A stretch of DNA of 64,000 nucleotides, taken from the NCBI GenBank assembly GCA_025331445.1, contig JAIWNE010000076.1, positions 1 to 64,000 of the forward strand, written 5' to 3'. Below are positions 10,151-21,919 of this stretch, one piece after another (positions within the stretch are counted from its first letter, which is position 1; each line of letters starts with the position of its first letter). The translations under genes were made by a program, and so were the position numbers. This DNA comes from Blakeslea trispora (taxonomy: Eukaryota > Mucoromycota > Mucoromycetes > Mucorales > Choanephoraceae). The notes under the pieces were generated by a model that saw only the letters and a program-made list of their open reading frames with translations, made no database searches and was not told where the DNA came from.

Positions 10151-12120
10151 GCGCCTTTTTGAATCAATGGATGAACCATGGTCTGAATGATGTCAAACAT
10201 CATTGCCTTTCCTGTCAAAGGATAGTCTTCATAAAGTTCGTTCAATGACAGCTTGAGTTTAGGTGGGGGTATATTGGACACAAGTGCAAAGGGGGATTTT
10301 GTAGAGGGTACGAATTGATCAGATGAAGACCATGCTTTTAGCTGGTCCATCTGTTTCTTTAAAATGGCTTGATACAAAGGAGTCATTGTACTGTCTTTTG
10401 CGTTGACTAACTTTGTTAACTGATCAATGGATCTAATCAATAGATGTTGACATGCTATAAACCTATCAGTTTTTCTTTCCTTATTCAATAACAACGACAA
10501 ACTTACGAAAACAAAAGCCAAATTGATCCAATTGTTTGAGTAGACCAAAATAAATGCTTTCGAGATACTGAAACATATGGGCTGATCGCTTCATGGCAAA
10601 ATAGAGTAGGCTGTTGGTATCAATACCGTGGTTGGCTTGCATAAAATAGCCTGAGGGAAAGAGAACGGCATCTATGGCGTACAAGGCAATCAACAGTTGT
10701 CTAAAATCAGTACAGGCATGCACTGTCTCCAAGGTCAGATTGAACAGTTGATCTGTGATCTTGTGTGTCTTGGGCAATCCGCGCCACCATTGCTGAACCA
10801 CATCCTCATACATCACTATTTCCTCAAGGTCAAATTGAAATCGACTAGGGGCTCTGGTGGTAGCAATCTGGCTATAGATGCGTGCATGAAGGGGCGTTTG
10901 ACGAAGACGGTCCAGATGGTTCTGTGTGTCAATCAAACCTTTGGCCTTTTCTGATTCATCGGGCAACACATCAAACACAATCGAGAGCCGTTTATTTCGT
11001 ATCTGACGGTCGTTCAACATATCGATGAAATACGAATTGCACTGTACGGTTGCTATGTTGCGATGGATCACAGCCTGTCGAATACGACTCTCTCGGTCCT
11101 TGGCTGGCTTTGAAAGCTGATGCTCAAGTACGACAATCAAGACAATGACCAGAGCATGCCATCGGCGCAATGAATCTAACTCAAGCGCGATTCGCATGAC
11201 AGGCTGAAGCAGATTGAAGCAGATCAAGACTTCCAGTGCACGTGCAGGATCGTCGTACATGGCTTCCATGACCTGAATGGTTCGTTCACAAAAGTAATCT
11301 GCCATAAAACGTTTTTCTGAAGGGTGTTGAAAGATGGCATGAGGACAGGTCAAGACGGATGCCGCGGCACAGAGAGCCAAAGTGACTGGGTCTTCCAATG
11401 GGTTCTTTAGGGATGACAAATAGATTCGAAAGGAAGGTTCATGAAAGAGTGGGAGGTGGTCTGTATAACATTGGAAATAGAGATCGATCAATGGGTAGAC
11501 AAGAAGTTCTGGACGATGGGATCGTACATGATGCATTGATGGGGGTGTATGTTTCGGTTTGATCAATTTGTAACGACATTGAGTCCTTAGGATGGTGAGT
11601 GCTGTCATGAGAGCCGTATGGGTTTGAAGAGGTTGATAGACGAGAGACTGACGACTCCAGGTATGACCAAAGGGGGAAAGGTACCGAGAAAAGGCAGAGG
11701 CGTATTGAATGAGTTCGTCCATACAGGTAATGTCGGTCTGAAGTAAGAGTCGGCCATCCATCCATTCCAATTGCCAGCTAGGCTCTGCCTTGTTCTGTTT
11801 TGCTGTTTGAATCTGGAGTTGGAGTGCCTGAATGGCATCTTCAAGCTGATCAATTTGAGGACACATGACTTCTAATAGTTCGTTACTACTGTTATCGACA
11901 GTGTCTTCCTGTATCGTTGGCTTAAATCGGGTTTTGTAACTTATACAGGGCTTTTTTAGTCGTACACAACGTCTACAGGATTCCGAATCCTTCGTTCTTT
12001 CACATTTTCTTCGCTTCTGTTTACAGTCTAGAATAAAGAAAAGATAGAGAGGTTGAGTGTTTGTGGTAAAAGACGATTGTATCTATTCACTTTACAAACA
12101 CAAGGAATAATACGCTTCAT
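10147..12120 (-). CDS. Zn2Cys6 transcription factor (paralogue B of a convergent pair)
   Basis: Three exons on the minus strand (12120-12096, 12027-10507 and 10454-10147) give 617 residues. The architecture copies paralogue A: a 25-nt first exon (MKRIIPCV) ending in phase 1, a cluster C-x2-C-x6-C-x8-C-x2-C-x6-C with KQKRRK, a coiled-coil linker, RYLSPFG, CYTDHLPLFHEPSF and a last exon ending ELYEDYPLTGKAMMFDI. Both introns sit at matching places and phases, so the two genes arose by inverted duplication. The proteins have diverged a lot outside the conserved blocks. It is a nuclear DNA-binding regulator with unknown targets. The first exon is invisible to simple ORF finding and was placed from the cluster spacing. 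Confidence 0.87.
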
Positions 12121-13856
12121 CAATTAACTGAGATTAAAGAAAAAGAAAGGGGTGGACAATAAATTATTTTTTTTTTTCTTTTTTTTATTTTTCTCGGGAA
12201 AAAAAAGACATGTTACACAGACTATGCTTTTAACATTCATCAATTCGTGTAGTTTTCTTTTGAATAGGCTAAAAGGAATATTTGAGATCAAGAAAGTGAT
12301 GATGTCTTTATTGAATAAGATACATGTCCCTGTACTTCTTACGCACTAAAATAGAAAGAGAGCAAGTAAGGCACATTTCAAACTAGATCAAACCAAATCA
12401 CGTTTATTTGCTCTTCTTCTGACTAAATAAGCTGTTCCTATTGGATAGTAATATGACAAGTTCTTTTTTTTTTTGATTTACCGATTTTGTAATATTGAAG
12501 ATACCATGTCCGAAGAACATTATCATTACTATTTAATTTAAAAAAAAAACCCTTAAAGATTACCTTATTTAGTGATTCTCAAGTGTCAGATTTCGGTAAT
12601 TCTAAAAAGATCTTTTTTTTTTTTGTTTAAAGCCACCTTACAGTCACTTTTTTTTTGGAATGATTTGAATAAAAAAGATAGTAACAAAGACACAGTTATC
12701 ACTAGGTTGCTTAGATACAAAACTGGCTTCATCCATTCAGATACAAATAGTAATGAAAAAGATGCTCGAAAACTATTTTTGCTTGATCTGATAAACCAGA
12801 TCAGAAAAAAAGCTTTTTCTTTTAATTTCGGTAATACACTGAGTGAATAGCTTGAGGAGCTTGAAAAGAAGTAGATGTTCATTGATCTAAACTGGCGGAA
12901 CATACAAAAAGAAAATTAAATATTGTAACAAAGAAAATGATGCCATATGGCTACATTTATATCCAATCATTAGACTGTCTTGTTTTCGATTCTAGATGAA
13001 AGAACATCACTTGCGCTATTATACACTTTATTACTGTGGAATAGATGACACTAGTCATGTAATAATTTCTCTTCATGCTAAAGGGGTTCAGAAGTTGTTC
13101 TAGGTTTCATCATGATTGGATATGTTATTAAACAAAGATGTACAACAAGACTTGGAATGACTCAAACACAAAGAGGCTATGGTCAAGATCTTTACCAACG
13201 GGTTCTTCAAAGCCCACAGTTGCTCTAATAAAAAAAAAGATGAAAGCAATGCCAAATAATAAATCTGCTGTCTTTCTATTTCTGTTTACTTTGGAATCTG
13301 ATACTTGACCTTCCCCCTTTCTATATTAGCGATTTCTGTTTTGATAATGGGACATTTGGCATCTATTTTTTTTTAGTCTTCAAATTAGGAAGAGGTTGAA
13401 TTCTTTGGCTGAAATCTTTTCATGAACACTTGTGTTTTATTTTCTTTGCCTTAAAGTAAGTTTCTGTTGTATTTGGCATTGCAAGGACGATTGTGCTCGA
13501 AGCCCAGAGCTTTCTTTTCTTTTGGCAATGGACCAATAACTTGAAACTTATACCAACAATGTGCCTGAAAGTGTCTTTCAAATTTTGGTATTGCCTTACC
13601 TATAAAAGTACCTTTTTCTCTTATTTGATAATAAAAAAAAAGTGATTGCAATGTACAAAGAAATCTCTTTTTTTTTTCTGTAATTGCTCACAACCCGATG
13701 TTTTAAAAATTATTAAATTAGGTAAGCTGGGTGGTGATGTTTAATGGCTTTCAACCCCCCAAAAAAAATAGATGCACGGACCATTGAACTGTCTGGACCT
13801 TAAATACAAATTTATTTTCTTGAATCCAGACAGTGAACAAGATGAAACTATAAAAG

Positions 13857-13890
<34 letters not shown>

Positions 13891-14411
13891 AATTGAAAAA
13901 TATAGCAATTTTCCTTTCTTAATGAAATGCTTGATTATCAGATGAATTTCTCTAAAGTAAAGAAAAAAAAAAAGAAGAAGAGAGGAGGAATGAAAAATTA
14001 TTGCTTGATGTTATTTGAGAATACCCAAAAAAATAAATTCACCCTTTTCACCGAAAACAAATCAACTTCTTGAATCGAGAATGTAACAGGTTCAAATCTT
14101 TTACAAGCAAACACATAGCAGCACGGTATAAGTTAAGCAGGATTCGTCTTAATAAACTCGTATGAAATTATCAATAGTAACAGTAAGCATTTGATTTGAG
14201 TGTGTAAATGGATGATTCGAAAAAAAAAAGAGCAAAGGAGTTTTTCCCCCTTACCACTTTATTGTTTTCTAAAGTAATTCGTTTTTCAAGCTCAGAAGGA
14301 TGTTACTCTAAAATCTAATTGTTAAATTTCAAAAGGCCCTTTTTTTTTTCTCTCTCTCTCTCCTTTTCTTTACTATTTCTCTTCTTTTCTCTCTCTTTTT
14401 GTTATTGAAAC
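12121..14411. other. 2.3-kb intergenic region, no gene supported
   Basis: Very AT-rich with many poly-T/A runs. It contains a (GA)n microsatellite at 13859-13887. Short open frames (for example 12572-12850 from GTG, 13651-13451 minus) have no recognisable domain, and I do not call them genes. The last 80 bp are a pyrimidine-rich leader (CTCTCTCTCTCC) before the next ATG. Confidence 0.5.
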
Positions 14412-15212
14412 ATGTATTCACTCGAAAACAGCGATCATTTACCTTGGAAAGATAGTCTTTACCAAAGCTATCTAAGAAACTATGATTTCCAAATAAAACA
14501 TGGACAAAAAGGTAAAACTGCTGCCCGAAACAATACAATGATCTCTCTCACACATTACACAGTCTTTTTATCCATGTCAAATATCAAACGATCAGGCGAC
14601 AACTCAATGCACTGCATTCCTTTCTTGGGATTTCTAGAGGACGATGTTCGTTTCCTCAAGTTCTCATTAGCCATCAACGACAATGCGCTTATGGGCGATA
14701 TCAAATCAAACCCAAATGCAAAACTAAGTTGGGTCATGCCCAAGACCAACGAATACTATAATTTCAAAGGTCGATTTTATATTGCTTCAGCACCTATTCA
14801 GATCACAAGGTTTCCACCACCCAAGATTGAAGCACATACCAGTCCAGCCAGTGCCTACTGGGAAGAAAAGCGACTGAGGCAATGGGCTGTTCTGGATGAT
14901 GCATCGAGAGCTACTTTTACTTGGCCATCCAAGGGAGAGACACCTAAATCAGCAGACATTTCCTATAGTTGCCAGTCATTAAAACACATGGAAAAGGGGA
15001 TTATTTATGACATTGCGCTGGACAATTTTTGTTTATTGATCTATAAGATGACTGAAATTGAACACCTTGATTATTCAGTGTTTCCTCCTCGACGCATGGT
15101 AAGCAAAATAGAAAAAAAGAAACGATCTTGTCACTCATCTTTTCTTTTTTGTTAGTCTTTTACGTTATGTACAAAAACTAATAAATGGAGAGCACAAGCT
15201 GCGAATCCATAA
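14412..15212 (+). CDS. FMN-binding pyridoxamine-phosphate-oxidase-like protein (Alr4036 type)
   Basis: Two exons (14412-15098 and 15156-15212) give 247 residues. The N-terminus has WKDSLYQSYLRN. The flavin-binding barrel blocks are GFLEDDVRFLKFSLAIND, then PNAKLSWVMPKTNEYYNFKG, and the second exon supplies the family-typical end KTNKWRAQAANP. Members bind FMN and look like PNP oxidase, but most have no proven substrate. The usual NRTVVFRGF strand is here SMHCIPFLGF, so the residues that contact FMN phosphate differ from the family norm and activity is uncertain. The split at 15099 was chosen because the unspliced frame runs into a poor lysine/serine tail whereas splicing restores the conserved terminus. 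Confidence 0.75.
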
Positions 15213-15321
15213 ATTTTATTTCATTTTATTTTATTTATTTCATTAAATTTAAAAAAAAACAAGCTTTATTAAAGCCAAACTTCTCATGTCGGTAATAGAA
15301 TTTATTGAAACAGCAAATGTA

Positions 15322-15526
15322 CAATCATTTCGTTCAAAAAAAGAAAAAGCTCATAAAGAGAACTGGTCTACTTTTTCATATTTTCTTAAGGCCTGTATTA
15401 ATACTGAATGACTGCTTATCATCAAGATTTGAATACTGCCTAAAAGAAAAGTCGATCTAGTTTTCTGTTGAATTTCCTCACTATGAACAAGAGGTGATCA
15501 TCTTCTTTTTTTGAACGAAATGATTG
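15322..15526. repeat. 205-bp element bounded by 24-bp perfect inverted repeats
   Basis: CAATCATTTCGTTC followed by A7 and GAA (15322-15345) recurs exactly as its reverse complement at 15503-15526. The interior is AT-rich and non-coding. It could be a small MITE; I see no clear target-site duplication. It lies next to the OTU relic at 15.6-16.0 kb. Confidence 0.65.
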
Positions 15527-15618
15527 CGAAAATAGTGTAATTATCGTTCATACATAAGGGTATAGTCTATCAAAAAAAATACTTTGCAGTTGAAATAATG
15601 GGCTATAAAAGTACGTGT

Positions 15619-16046
15619 CTATCTTGGCGTTGATCTTGGTTTGATTTCTATGATAAAGAAGTGGCTGTTGTGCGGTTGAAGAAGGATTGGAAGGGTAGAG
15701 GTAGGAGAGAGCAAGTAAGGTATAAAAGTAATACCTTGCCTATTGGGCTTGTAACACGCAATGGCATCAGCAGCAATTTCAACCATTTCAGGAAACTGAA
15801 ACCAATAATCCATTGAAATGGATGTAACTTCATTTGCCAATTTTTTTAATGCTTTCGAAGGTACCAGAGAGGATATGACTAAAATCTGGAGAACTTCCAA
15901 ACACAGGCTTATAAAACAACTCCTTTTTGTCTCAAGAATGAAATTATCTCACTTTTGATCATCGCAAACTGGTCTTCATCATTGTATATGGCATAAGAGA
16001 GAGCTCTGTAGCCACAGTTGCCGTCAGACCTGGGGATTAAAACATC
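15619..16046 (-). pseudogene. OTU-domain relic
   Basis: On the minus strand the OTU catalytic motif SDGNCGYRALSYAIY is readable near 16028-15984, followed by a helix and a TAA (about 15924). A frame change leads to an open stretch from 15900 to 15619 with YWFQFPEMVEIAADAIACY and, near the end, PHNSHFFII, which supplies the catalytic-His region. One stop upstream (TAA before LDVLIPRS), one internal stop and one frame change show that it is broken. It matches the kind of OTU protease carried by DNA transposons and is a second OTU copy in this window. I could not find the accompanying transposase upstream of it. Confidence 0.7.
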
Positions 16047-16672
16047 CAGTTACAGTTGTTGCTCTATTTAAAAGCGAGGTTTTCAAGAATTTTGCCTATC
16101 CTTCATTAGAGCGACTACTGTAGTGATTTATCTTTAAGCATTCGATGGAGTTATCTCTCGCTGACATTAATACTGATTACAACAATACTGACGGTCTCAT
16201 CGAAAGTAAACTTGCTTCCAACTGTATCATATACTATGATCTACAATGAGTTAGTAAACGATAGAGATACAGCTTTTTATCGGTTAGTTCCAAAAACAAA
16301 GGACGTCTCATATACTTGAGACAGGAACCCCCCAATTGCCTGAAGTATCTATTGATTTTACTTCATTCCAATATGAAATTTTTGAGACGCGATGAGACGG
16401 GAGGTCGTTATACTGTCAATGTTTAGGAAGGAGATGATCCAGATTCAGGCATTTGTACTTTAATATGGGGGGATTATCTTGAGAGCTTTAGCCAATTAAC
16501 TAGAACATTTCGAGTTCAATGGAGAAAAGAAAAGGAGTGCTCTTCCTGAATATAACCTATGGATGATGTTGCTTAAATACAGCAATAAAAAAAAGAAAAG
16601 GTTATATAGATATGGCAACAAAATACTCAACTAATGACTCTTTTAAAACTTGTATTGTTTGCGATTTTCAGA

Positions 16673-16703
<31 letters not shown>

Positions 16704-17088
16704 AAGTGTTTATAACATGAACAACAGTCTATTCAAGATTCCCATTTTTCCCGAGGATTACTTTCTTTTTTATCATTTGGAATCGTCTTAATTTAAAGTA
16801 AAGTATTGTTGGCTCGAGCTGAAAAATGCAAATATTTAAATCCCGAAAAAGTGGGAGTTGAAGGGGAAAAACTCAAAGAGCCGCTTCTTTTTTTTCCTCC
16901 TTTCTTTCTTTTGTCACTCTTATACTCTCTTTTCTTTACATATCAAGAATTCTCTTCTTTATCGAATTAAGCAGAAAGGAGAAAAGCGTTCTCTTGAAAA
17001 AAAAAACAGAGTCAATCTATTACCACAAAGAAAAAAAAAGAGAAAAACAAAGAAGCGTACTTTAAATATCTGAGAATTTCTGGATGCA
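16047..17088. other. Intergenic, no gene supported
   Basis: Contains a (GA)n tract at 16677-16703 and an A/T-rich leader. Words at 16300-16560 look like decayed coding sequence (several stops in all frames), but I cannot assign them. 16860-17080 is a pyrimidine- then purine-rich stretch typical of the 5' leader of the SIN3 gene that follows. Confidence 0.45.
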
Positions 17089-20000
17089 ATGACTATACCT
17101 AAACAACAAGACACTAGGTATAGTAATATGTCTTCTTTGTATATACTATGCACGCATACATAGACACTTTTTGTCATTCTATGTATATGTGTGTATGTTG
17201 ACTATAGAAACAAGTATAGAGTGTATCGCGTTAACATTTAACCAAAAAAAAAGGTCACCTATACCTCCTTCTATGCAATCTTACAATCACCATCTTGGCA
17301 TCGCTACCTTGAACTCTTCTCGAGAAAGGTCACTTCCGACCTTGACCAGTTTACGCTCACCTTATTCACCTTCCTCAGCTAGTCCGGTGAAAATACCAAA
17401 CTATCACAACACCAGTAGTCCAGATAAACCTACACTCATGTCACCCACACCTTCACCTTCTACAACTAATCTACTCAACAAACATATACCACAATCACCC
17501 GCTGATCCTAGCTTATCCAATCATAATGCATATCGCCCTTTAAATGTTACTGATGCATTGGCCTATCTTGATCTAGTTAAAAATCGATTCTCAGACAAGC
17601 CAGATGTTTACAATCAATTTCTAGACATTATGAAAGACTTTAAAAGTCAAGCGTAAGTATCATCAAATCGACTTTAAAGAGAGTCGCTCATTTTGTCTAT
17701 TAGGATTGATACACCAGGTGTGATCAAGCGTGTTTCTTCATTATTTAAAGGTCACCCAGAATTAATTTCGGGTTTCAATACATTCTTGCCTTCAGGTTAT
17801 CGCATTCAATGTTCAACTGATCCACGTGATCCTCATACCATCATTGTCATCACGCCCACAGAGACAATGACTATCCATAATAACCATCCAACACAAGAAC
17901 CTACTTTACTCTCTACACCCTCTTTACCTCCAACCACACCTCTCTCCTCTTCAAATGCACCCTTCCATGCTCCTCGAAACACTCCAGCCAATCAAACGGC
18001 TTCCCCAGTTCAACACACGACAGCACCAGTCAATGAAAAAAGACCACCTATTGAATTCAATCATGCCATCAACTATGTCAACCGTATCAAGAACCGATTT
18101 GCATATCATCCTGATATCTACAAGCAGTTTCTAGAGATCTTACAAACCTATCAAAAGGAACAAAAACCAATAGGTGAAGTCTATGCTCATGTGCGTTATT
18201 TGTTCCAAGATGCCGAAGATCTATTGGATGAATTCAAGCAATTCTTGCCCGAAATCATGGAAGAAGGAAAGCAGACTCATCCACCTCATGGACTCAAACG
18301 CAGTCACACCACACCACCCACTCTACCCGCCAAGAAGAAAAGGGCCTATGTCACCAAGAAATCCAAGGCACTCTTGACGGAAGACGCTGAGAGTTCAATC
18401 GATAGAAAATCAAGCAGATCGACTCATCCGGATGAAATCTTGACTTCATTTGATCCCCATCATCCCACAGTCTCTTCATCAGAAATCAGTCTGTTTGACA
18501 AGATCAAGAAGCATATTGGCAACAAACCATCTTACGATGAATTTCTCAAATTACTCAATCTCTATACACAACAAATTGTTGATATGGATTTGTTGGTCAT
18601 TCAGGTCAAGAGGTTCATTGGACAAGACAAGGACCTCTTTCAGGCATTCAAGATAATGATTGGCTATGATCCAAAAGAAGCTCCGATCGAGCGTCCGACA
18701 CTCTCTGTAGCCAAACCAGATCTCAATCAATGCAAGACCATCAAATCAAGTCCTAGTTATCGTGCTGCACCAAGAGATTGGCAAAACTTGGCTTGTTCAG
18801 GTAGAGATCAAATGTGTTGGGAAGTACTGAATGATGAATATATATCCTATCCTATCTGGGCAAGTGAAGATAGCTTTGTCATTACCTCAAAACGTAATCT
18901 TCATGAGGAAGCACTTCATCGTTGTGAAGAAGAGCGATATGATTATGATGTCAATATCGAAGCCAACCATAGTGCCATTGCCCTGTTGAAACCCATTGCC
19001 CTTCAGATGGAGCAGATGTCGCCTGAAGAGAAAAGAGCCATGCGATTAGAGCCTGGTTTGGGTGGTCCAACTGTCTCGATCTATGAGAGAATGATCAAGA
19101 AGGTCTATGATGATGAGCGTGGTCATGAAATCATTCAGATGCTCTATCAGAGCCCTGCCAGTGTCGTACCCGTCCTGCTCAATCGACTTCAACTCAAGGA
19201 CCAAGAATGGAAAAGGGCTCAAAGGGAATGGAATAAGGTCTGGAGGGATCAGGATGACAAGAACTTTTACAAGTCGCTTGATTATCAAGCCAACTCCTTC
19301 AAGGCGAATGACAAGAAGGCATTGGCTCAAAAGGCACTTGTGGCTGAGATTGAAAACACAGCCTCTCGTCAGATCAGTGTGGTCTTTGAACAGGTGCCTG
19401 TGGAGCATGTATTTGATCTGATGGATTCCTTTTTGGATCGCCAGCATGGATTCTCAGCAGAAGACAGACAGAAAACAAAGCAAGGTATTCAAGCGTTGAA
19501 TGCTTTATTGTTTGGATCATCCGCAGAGACCAGTCCTACACTTAAAAGTCTCAGCCCAGTAGAATCCAAAGAAAAGCTAGACTTGTTTGCTACAGCCGCA
19601 GCCTTTACAGCACCTAGACAGGAAGATTTGTTGTTTGATAAAAGATTTGGCATACCCTTTTTCTGTAATTCAAATTACTATTGCCTTGTACGACTCTATC
19701 AGGTCTTGTTTGAGAGACTTTATCGATTCAAGTCTCTGAGTGATCGAATCAAGGATAATCCTTTATTAGGCAAAAAGCACAACAAAATAGCCAAAGAATT
19801 AGATTTGATTTCTACTCGATTTGATGGTAAAGTAAAAGACAACATGTTAGGAAATTTCATGATACTGATCACCTCTCAAAAAAGACATTGATTTATCCAA
19901 AGGGTATTATGAAGCAGCCATAGAATTGATGGATCGCTTCTTTAAGGGAGATTGTGATCAAAACACATTTGAAGAAAACCTTCGTTATTTATTTGGTATT

Positions 20001-20767
20001 GATGCCTATATCATGTTTACGATTGATAAGTTATTACAAGCATTGATTAAGCAGGTAAAGTACTAGCATTCTATTTGGGAAAATAAGCTTATTTTGTTGC
20101 TAGATTCAGATTGTTTCTATGGATAAAAAATCCATTCAACTATTGAAATTCTACCAAGAATACAAGCATAAATCCGACAGTGTAGCTATTGCTGATTACC
20201 ATGAACATGTGACTGATCTGTTGGGAACAGACGATATGTATCAAATGGACCTTGTAAGATTTTCTTTCTTTTTTAATTTCTAAACTCACTTTTTTTTTTT
20301 TGATAACATAGGATCAGGAGACACAAAAAGTAACTATTCATTTGCTGGACAATGAAGACTTGCAAACGGCGGATGAAAAGGGTCCGGAACAAAGGGCCTA
20401 TAAAGAATATCTAACCAGCTACATTGATTGGATGAACACAACCAAAGGCATTGATACATCTTGCCTAAAGCCTACTTTTTTAAATAGGTAATGGTTCATC
20501 TTCTCACTCATCTCTGTTGTCTAATTTTCTATCAACAGAACTCTACGACCCAATCATCATCATTTCAAATATGCATGTATTCGGTCTCAACTAAGGTACA
20601 AGATTCAAGAAAAGACCTACCACATGTACTATATCGTTCATTCAGAAGACATTCTCTATCGAAAACCAAGGATAACTCAAGAGGATAAAAGTGACGGATG
20701 GTATGCTTGGTTGGCAAGTAAAGGAAATGATGTATTATCTGCTGAAACAAAAGCATTACTCGAATAA
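17089..20767 (+). CDS. SIN3: Sin3 histone-deacetylase co-repressor scaffold
   Basis: Seven exons (17089-17117, 17254-17652, 17704-19826, 19903-20054, 20104-20253, 20312-20487 and 20539-20767) join without a frame break to 1085 residues. PAH1 spans about residues 106-172, PAH2 about 258-326 ([15 protein letters not shown]) and PAH3 about 404-464. The HDAC-interacting domain follows ([12 protein letters not shown], about 485-640), then the conserved C-terminal region ([17 protein letters not shown]). Sin3 holds Rpd3-type deacetylases and other partners on chromatin. The intron 19827-19902 was inferred because the frame otherwise ends at an isoleucine-rich nonsense tail. The first exon (MTIPKQQDT) is inferred from a GT/AG pair; an alternative start is the ATG at 17273. 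The protein is shorter than yeast Sin3. The gene converges on the alcohol dehydrogenase with only 41 bp between stops. Confidence 0.93.
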
Positions 20768-20808
20768 TAAAGATTTTATTTAATTATAATACAATTCATT
20801 CATAACAA

Positions 20809-21919
20809 TCATTCATTCATCACAACTGCTCTGTAACGAGGTTTACCATCACGAACAAATTGAATGGCTTCATTGATCTTGTCCATAGGGAATGTATTGA
20901 CCCAAGTCTTGATGTTGTGTTCACCAGCAAAATCAAGGCATTCTTGAATGACAGAAGGAGAGCCAATGAATGAGGCAGCAATCGTCAACTGTTTACCACA
21001 CATGACAAAAGCAGACATGCCCGAGAGGGGTACTTCGGGAATATCACAGAGAATAAAGATACCATTGTTCTTGAGCATCTTGAAGTATTGATCCCAGCAC
21101 TTGTTGACAATCTTGGTAGCAAGAATATGAGTAAATGTGTTGTAATGAGGCTCCATCTGTTCTTCCTTTTGCATCAAGACATATTCATCACAACCAAGTT
21201 TTTTAGCATCATGTACTTTATCAGGAATGACATCAAATGCAACGACTTCAGCACCCATCGCCTTGGCCCATTGAACACCAAAGTGACCAAGACCACCCAT
21301 ACCAAGCACAGCTACCTTGGATCCCTTTCCAACATTATAACGTTTTAAAGGAGCAAAGGTTGTGACACCACCACACAAGAAGGAAGCAGCTACTTCAGAT
21401 TCGAGATCGTCAGGGACCTTGACCACAAAGTTTTGATTTCCTCTCCATTTCTTGGCAAATCCACCATAAGTCTTGTCCTTTGTGGCATTATCATAATGAT
21501 CATTAAAGGTCCAGACACAATGTGTTGAACAGAGGTTTTCCATGTCCTTCTTACAATAGTCACAGTGGCCACACGAGGCAGATTGACAGCCAACACCACA
21601 ACGATCGCCTACCTTGATACGAGAGACATTGTTACCGACCTTGGTGACGCGACCAATGATTTCATGGCCTACGACACATGGGAAATTGGTAGGACCCCAA
21701 CCTTCATCGATTGTATGAATATCGGTACCACAGACACCACAGCAGATAATATCCATTTGAACCATATCCTCATCCCAATGACAAAAGTTCATCTCCATAG
21801 GTTCAAGAGCAGCACCTTTTTTTTTTTATTGAGAATTAGTTGTTTGTTATGTTTTGCTTATTTATGATAACTGTACCCTTTGATTTACAAGCATAAGCAG
21901 TAAAAGTTTCTTCAGACAT
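20809..21919 (-). CDS. Zinc-dependent alcohol dehydrogenase, cinnamyl-alcohol-dehydrogenase type
   Basis: Two exons (21919-21877 and 21815-20809) give 349 residues. The N-terminal catalytic domain has CGVCGTDIH and GHE, the catalytic zinc ligands, and CGHCDYCKKDMENLC, the four-cysteine structural zinc site. The nucleotide domain has GMGGLGHFGVQWAKAMGAE. Members (yeast Adh6/Adh7, plant CAD) reduce a range of aldehydes, usually with NADPH. Here the residue after strand beta-2 is Asp (VVAFD) where NADPH enzymes normally have Ser, so NADH preference is possible. The first exon of 14 codons (MSEETFTAYACKSK) is placed by the splice pair. It is cytosolic by lack of any targeting signal. Confidence 0.92.

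Noticed and set aside
13859..13887. (GA)n tract as a possible regulatory element
   Set aside because: Similar tracts occur elsewhere in the window (for example 16677-16703) and look like ordinary microsatellites.
14085..14110. AGGTTCAAATCTTTT as a tRNA B box
   Set aside because: No matching A box or cloverleaf is visible around it; no tRNA gene could be supported anywhere in the window.
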